Under the pieces are notes generated by a model, which was not told the origin of the DNA, did not search any database, and saw nothing but the letters and a program-made list of their open reading frames with translations. Source: Chloroflexota bacterium (GTDB lineage Bacteria > Chloroflexota > Dehalococcoidia > SM23-28-2 > RBG-16-64-32). Taken from it: a stretch of 9,788 nt of DNA. Shown one piece after another: positions 7,298 to 9,788 of the stretch. The DNA is taken from positions 1-9,788 of the forward strand of contig JADFRV010000071.1 of NCBI GenBank assembly GCA_022561095.1, written 5' to 3'. A program made the translations under genes and the position numbers. Position 1 is the stretch's first letter; each line of letters opens with the position of its first letter.

Positions 7298-8104
7298 ATG
7301 AACCCGGAGGGCAAGGTAGCGTTGGTCACGGGAGGCAGCTCCGGCATCGGCAGGGCGACGGCCCTCCTCCTGGCAGAGGCGGGAGCATCGGTCGTCGTCG
7401 CCGACATCGACGGTGAAGGGGGAGCCGAGACAGTATCGCTCATCGAGCAGGCGGGCGGCAAGGCGGCGTTCGTCGAGAGCGACATCACCAAGCGGGAAGA
7501 GCTTGAGCGCATGGTCGCGTTCGCCGAAGAGACCTACGGGGGGCTGGACATCCTGCACAACAACGCCGGCATCGCCCTTCCCCCGCCCCGCTTCCCGGAC
7601 ACCCCCGCGGAGCGATGGGAGCAGGCCCTCGCCGTTAACCTGTGGGCGGTCATCGCCGGGACACAGGCTGCAGTGCCGGCGATGCGCCGTCGCGGTGGCG
7701 GCGTTATCGTCAACACCGCCTCCATTGCAGGGGTCACCCAGTACCTGCCGGACGCCATCTACGCAGCGACCAAGCACGGCGTCGTTGGCCTGACGCGGGC
7801 GCTCGCCTTCCTGAAGGGCGAGGCGAACATCCGCGTCAACTGCGTCTGCCCCGGCGTCGTGGACACACCTATGCTCACCAAGCTGATACCGGAGCTGACG
7901 GCGGAACAGCGGGCCCAGCGCGAGGCGCTCGTGAGGTCGATGCCGCTCATCCCGCCCCGCGAGATCGCGGAGGCGGTGCTGGAGTTCGTGCGCGACGATT
8001 CACTGGCAGGCGAGGCGATGGGCGTTATATACGGACGGCCGCGCAAGCTGATCCCCCCCGCCGTCAGCTTTCGCCGCGACCCCACCCAGCGTATGCCGAA
8101 CTAG
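7298..8104 (+). CDS. Short-chain dehydrogenase/reductase (SDR), classical type
   Basis: A 268-residue Rossmann-fold oxidoreductase. The cofactor motif TGGSSGIG spans 11-18. Asp36 at the end of the second strand (VVVADIDG) suggests NAD(H) rather than NADP(H). NNAG lies at 88-91, and the catalytic set is Asn114, Ser142, Tyr155 and Lys159 (YAATK), followed by PG at 185-186 and DTPM. The frame stays open upstream to 7145, but ATG 7298 is the real start: AAAGGAA lies seven bases before it and the SDR fold begins immediately after. The C-terminal tail from about 246 (GRPRKLIPP onward) is longer and more basic than in typical FabG. It is divergent from cysM and followed 27 bases later by the next ORF. 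Substrate unknown. Confidence 0.9.
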   Translation: MNPEGKVALVTGGSSGIGRATALLLAEAGASVVVADIDGEGGAETVSLIEQAGGKAAFVESDITKREELERMVAFAEETYGGLDILHNNAGIALPPPRFPDTPAERWEQALAVNLWAVIAGTQAAVPAMRRRGGGVIVNTASIAGVTQYLPDAIYAATKHGVVGLTRALAFLKGEANIRVNCVCPGVVDTPMLTKLIPELTAEQRAQREALVRSMPLIPPREIAEAVLEFVRDDSLAGEAMGVIYGRPRKLIPPAVSFRRDPTQRMPN

Positions 8105-8131
8105 CGTCGGCGCCGATAGAAAGGAGCAGAC

Positions 8132-8806
8132 ATGGTCGCCTGTGTGCACGTGGCGAAGATCCTCCCGGGGAAGAAGGAGGAGTTCATGCAGCAGCTCAAG
8201 GAGGGGTTCGAGACGGGCCGGGAGGCGCTGCGCTCCTTCGGCTTCACGCGCATCGTCTCCTTCACGACGCCGGAGGTTGTCGGCGACGGTGAAGCCCTGC
8301 TGGCGCTGGCGGCCGGAGCGCGCGGCGCCGACCTGTTGGTGACCACCGGCGGCGTCTCGGTCGGCGAATACGACGTGGTCAAAACAGTCTTATCAAGACT
8401 CGGTGAAATTAACTTCTGGCGCGTGGCAATGAAGCCGGGAAAACCACAGGCGTATGGCATTGCTGATGGAAAACCGATCTTCGGTCTGCCGGGGAATCCG
8501 GTGTCTTCGCTCGTTGTGTTTGAACTCTTTGTCCGTCCGGCGCTGCTCAAAATGGCGGGACACACCGATCTGCTTCGTCCAACTTTCAAAGCGGTTTTGG
8601 AGGAAGATGTTGCCAACAAAGATGGGCGAGTCAGCTTCATGCGCGCAATCATCGAACAACGTGACGGAAAGTATTATGCAAGAACAACCGGTCCGCAGGG
8701 GTCAGGTATCCTCTACTCCCTTGTCTTAGCCAACGGATTTATCGTCATTCCGTCGGGGGCAACACTCAAAGCCGGTGACGAAATTGAGGCGCAGTTTTTG
8801 GGATAA
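8132..8806 (+). CDS. moeA: Chimeric ORF: short unknown head joined to the C-terminal part of MoeA
   Basis: A 224-codon frame of mixed origin. Residues 1 to about 50 form a small alpha/beta unit (VACVHVAKILPGKKEEF, then a charged helix) resembling dimeric alpha/beta-barrel or DUF6176-like small proteins. Its start is well supported by AAGGAG five bases upstream, and it follows the SDR by 27 bases. From about residue 58 the sequence is MoeA, the enzyme that inserts molybdate into molybdopterin-AMP: TTGGVSVGEYDVVK at 71-84, KPGKP at 101-105, GLPGNPVS at 118-125, then a C-terminal beta domain ending GDEIEAQFLG. Full MoeA is about 400 residues; domains 1-2 and the first half of domain 3 are missing, so this product should not work as MoeA. 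Base composition changes sharply at codon 84. I read it as a join of two genes, not a natural fusion. Confidence 0.7.
   Translation: MVACVHVAKILPGKKEEFMQQLKEGFETGREALRSFGFTRIVSFTTPEVVGDGEALLALAAGARGADLLVTTGGVSVGEYDVVKTVLSRLGEINFWRVAMKPGKPQAYGIADGKPIFGLPGNPVSSLVVFELFVRPALLKMAGHTDLLRPTFKAVLEEDVANKDGRVSFMRAIIEQRDGKYYARTTGPQGSGILYSLVLANGFIVIPSGATLKAGDEIEAQFLG
8282..8383. other. Composition break and probable chimeric join inside the moeA motif
   Basis: GC falls from 70% (126/180 over 8161-8340) to 53% (159/300 over 8401-8700). The step is at about 8381, where GC-ending codons (GAC GTG GTC) give way to AAA ACA GTC TTA TCA AGA. Homology changes earlier, at about 8282-8305, where the small-protein head becomes MoeA. 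The 8305-8380 piece is therefore GC-rich MoeA sequence between two other sources. The break falls in one of the most conserved stretches of MoeA, where two unrelated moeA genes would share sequence. Confidence 0.65.
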
Positions 8807-8830
8807 CCGCATCATAGCACACTGTATTCT

Positions 8831-8893
8831 AGACTTCGGAAGTTTGCCACAAAACAATTGAAGTCACAATCGTATGCAAAACTTCCGAAGTCT
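8831..8893. repeat. 15-bp perfect inverted repeat with near-palindromic arms
   Basis: AGACTTCGGAAGTTT (8831-8845) is exactly complementary to AAACTTCCGAAGTCT (8879-8893), with a 33-base spacer. Each arm is itself an odd palindrome (ACTTC-G-GAAGT and its complement), so each could bind a dimer or fold alone. The spacer contains another GAAGT. It begins 24 bases after the moeA stop. There is no T-run behind either arm, so it is not a classical terminator; a REP-like element or a twin operator are alternatives. Confidence 0.6.
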
Positions 8894-9092
8894 GACTGCC
8901 TGCCATCATCTTGACCATTACACAATCCTGAAATTTCAGCCGAACAACCGTAACTTCCTCTCCTGAATTCCTGCCAGAGACTTTCAACGGTTGATACTCC
9001 TATGATCCGAATCTACTGACTTGTACTTTAAAGGTGACGGACAATGGTCCGCTGGATTCGGCGTCCTGCCATCGGCGTATGGCATTTTTTTG

Positions 9093-9120
9093 TTGACACA
9101 GATCTGCGAATGAATACAAT
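9093..9120 (+). promoter_or_regulatory. Sigma-70-type promoter upstream of the tail sheath gene
   Basis: A perfect TTGACA (9093-9098), 16 bases of spacer and TACAAT (9115-9120), one mismatch from the consensus -10. A T7 run lies just upstream of the -35. Predicted transcription begins near 9127, which would leave an untranslated leader of almost 380 bases before the sheath start. Confidence 0.6.
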
Positions 9121-9141
9121 AGAAGGCCTCACGAAGCTTAC

Positions 9142-9181
9142 CTGACGAGTGCCCATACGCAGCCTGTTGTTTATTCGTCAG
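9142..9181 (+). other. Stem-loop candidate at the start of the sheath leader
   Basis: CTGACGA (9142-9148) pairs with TCGTCAG (9175-9181), extendable by one G-T pair inward, with a loop of about 24-26 bases. It lies shortly after the predicted transcription start. A 7-bp pair is modest and could be chance. Confidence 0.3.
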
Positions 9182-9236
9182 TCACTACCGGACGCTCATT
9201 TCACTCTCGCGCACACCAAAGCACTTTGGGTATTGC

Positions 9237-9254
9237 ACTTTAACGTACTTTAAC
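9237..9254. repeat. Tandem ACTTTAAC boxes, 10-base period
   Basis: ACTTTAAC occurs at 9237-9244 and again at 9247-9254, exactly one helical turn apart. A related CACTTTGG lies just before (9222-9229) inside the short palindrome CCAAAG-CA-CTTTGG, and ACTTTAAA occurs at 9025-9032. Helically phased direct repeats are typical of protein binding sites, but no regulator is identified. Confidence 0.35.
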
Positions 9255-9338
9255 CTTTCTTAATAACAACGATGACAATAAGGCGGTGGAAATTCCAAAG
9301 CGACTCGAATCAAATTTTTTTTCTAACTCTACTATCAG

Positions 9339-9471
9339 TTCCGCAGAATTTCAAAGAATCCATTTATGATGTGGTTTCCCACGATGGCGTGAAATGGTGT
9401 TCGTGCAAACCCGCATGAATTTTGCGGAAGTATAGCTCTCTTCGTAAATGTCTAATTTGTTATCCGCAAAA
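9339..9471 (+). promoter_or_regulatory. Leader with mutually exclusive inverted repeats before the sheath gene
   Basis: The central element AATTTTGCGGAA (9418-9429) can pair with the upstream TTCCGCAGAATT (9339-9350; 11 of 12 positions, the twelfth a possible G-U) or with the downstream TCCGCAAAA (9463-9471; nine perfect pairs with 9420-9428). The two pairings exclude each other. The downstream arm ends 19 bases before the ribosome site at 9491. This is the geometry of a switchable leader, although no known riboswitch is recognised. Confidence 0.35.
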
Positions 9472-9490
9472 AACATATAAACTTCAAACT

Positions 9491-9497
9491 GAGGAGG
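9491..9497 (+). promoter_or_regulatory. Strong ribosome binding site fixing the sheath start
   Basis: GAGGAGG lies eight bases before ATG 9506, a near-ideal Shine-Dalgarno site. It fixes the sheath start and rules out the later in-frame ATG at codon 4. Confidence 0.85.
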
Positions 9498-9505
9498 ACA
9501 TATCA

Positions 9506-9788
9506 ATGGCTGAAATGATAATTCCAGGAACATACATTGACGTGCGTTCTGAGGGGCTAATTTCGGCAGGACGAGTCGCTACCGGCATCGTGGGTGTTGT
9601 TGGGACGGCTGCCAGAGGACCGGTTGGACAACCCGTTACCTTAGCCGGATTTGCCGATGCAAGGGAGACTTTTGGATTACCGAAAGATGGGGCAAATCCG
9701 CTTACACTTGTCAGAGCCCTCGAGCACATCTACAACAACGGCGCTTCAGGCGTGGTGGCAGTCCGCGGCGCCGGTGCGAGTCAATCGA
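9506..9788 (+). CDS. Contractile tail sheath protein, N-terminal part (runs off the window)
   Basis: Ninety-four codons of an open frame that continues beyond the window. The start reads MAEMIIPGTYIDVRSEG, the usual opening of phage tail sheath proteins (an M-A-E start followed by PG-x-Y-I/V). It is followed by a GIVGVVGTAARGPVGQPV block, a FADARETFG block and LVRALEHIYNNGA with VVAVR, all characteristic of the sheath N-terminal domain in myophages, R-type pyocins and extracellular contractile injection systems. The sheath assembles around the inner tube and contracts to drive it through a membrane. No tube, baseplate, spike or AAA+ gene is visible, so the phage and injection-system alternatives cannot be separated. 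It lies in the lower-GC part, right of the composition break, and need not share a genome with the genes to its left. Confidence 0.8.
   Translation, partial: MAEMIIPGTYIDVRSEGLISAGRVATGIVGVVGTAARGPVGQPVTLAGFADARETFGLPKDGANPLTLVRALEHIYNNGASGVVAVRGAGASQS

Larger units (their letters stand above)
8807..9505. other. Long AT-richer non-coding region between the moeA end and the sheath gene
   Basis: About 700 bases without a convincing gene on either strand; 132 of 300 bases (44%) are G or C over 8821-9120. It contains, in order, a 15-bp inverted repeat (8831-8893), a CTTTAAAG palindrome (9026-9033), a sigma-70-type promoter (9093-9120), a CTGACGA/TCGTCAG inverted repeat (9142-9181), two ACTTTAAC boxes (9237-9254), an unstructured T8 run (9315-9322) and a set of TTCCGCA-type inverted repeats just before the sheath ribosome site. 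The density of repeats suggests regulatory DNA or an untranslated leader. Confidence 0.6.

Noticed and set aside
7642..8292. 216-codon plus-strand frame overlapping the SDR and the next ORF
   Set aside because: Out-of-frame shadow of the SDR, with Arg/Gly-rich composition and no domain.
8101..8652. 183-codon minus-strand frame opposite the MoeA-type ORF
   Set aside because: Ser/Pro/Thr-rich antisense shadow. The plus strand carries the recognisable MoeA motifs.
9315..9322. T8 run as an intrinsic terminator
   Set aside because: No GC-rich hairpin precedes it; the nearest dyad (TGGAA-A-TTCCA) is short and about 20 bases away.
8807..9505. CRISPR array, tRNA or insertion sequence in the non-coding stretch
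   Set aside because: No regularly spaced repeats, no cloverleaf with a T-loop consensus, and no transposase fragment or target duplication were seen. The 15-bp inverted repeat encloses only 33 bases.
9351..9533. 60-codon minus-strand frame across the sheath start
   Set aside because: It overlaps the strong ribosome site and beginning of the sheath gene, has no ribosome site of its own and no recognisable domain.

Overview
The window has two unequal parts. Positions 1 to about 8380 are GC-rich (126 of 180 bases, 70%, by hand count over 8161-8340). They carry densely packed bacterial housekeeping and metabolic genes with strong Shine-Dalgarno sequences. From about 8381 the GC content drops (159/300, 53%, over 8401-8700; 132/300, 44%, over 8821-9120), and codons such as TTA, TCA and AGA appear. 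The gene repertoire and composition of the first part would fit an uncultivated, high-GC bacterium, perhaps Chloroflexota (Dehalococcoidia/SAR202-like). That assignment is inference; no marker gene is present.

Layout of the GC-rich part: a leftward three-gene cluster (2472 down to 85) encodes an alpha/beta hydrolase, an endonuclease/exonuclease/phosphatase-family enzyme and a HisN-like phosphatase, with 12-base gaps and a plausible shared promoter near 2521-2550. Diverging from it is a tafazzin-like acyltransferase (2657-3433). Next comes a divergent ATP-type PEP carboxykinase (3639-5261) with its own TATAAT box. It converges, with zero spacing, on a leftward pair: a CysM-like PLP enzyme (7168-6233) translationally coupled to an aldo/keto reductase. 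Diverging from cysM is a rightward pair: an NAD-type short-chain dehydrogenase (7298-8104) followed 27 bases later by a short ORF with a strong ribosome binding site.

That last ORF (8132-8806) is the oddest object here. Its first ~50 codons are a small unknown domain. Codons ~51-84 look like GC-rich MoeA sequence, and codons 84-224 are the C-terminal part of MoeA in a different base composition. The composition break lies inside the highly conserved MoeA motif TTGGVSVGEYDVVK. This looks like a chimeric join, from metagenome assembly or from recombination, rather than an evolved fusion. Genes left and right of 8381 should not be assumed to come from the same genome.

Right of the join is a ~700-base AT-richer non-coding stretch. 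It holds a 15-bp inverted repeat, a good sigma-70-type promoter (9093-9120), tandem ACTTTAAC boxes and a long leader with alternative inverted repeats. It is followed by the beginning of a contractile tail sheath gene (9506 to the window end), the first gene of a phage tail or extracellular contractile injection system that continues outside the window. No tRNA, rRNA, CRISPR array or insertion sequence was found.
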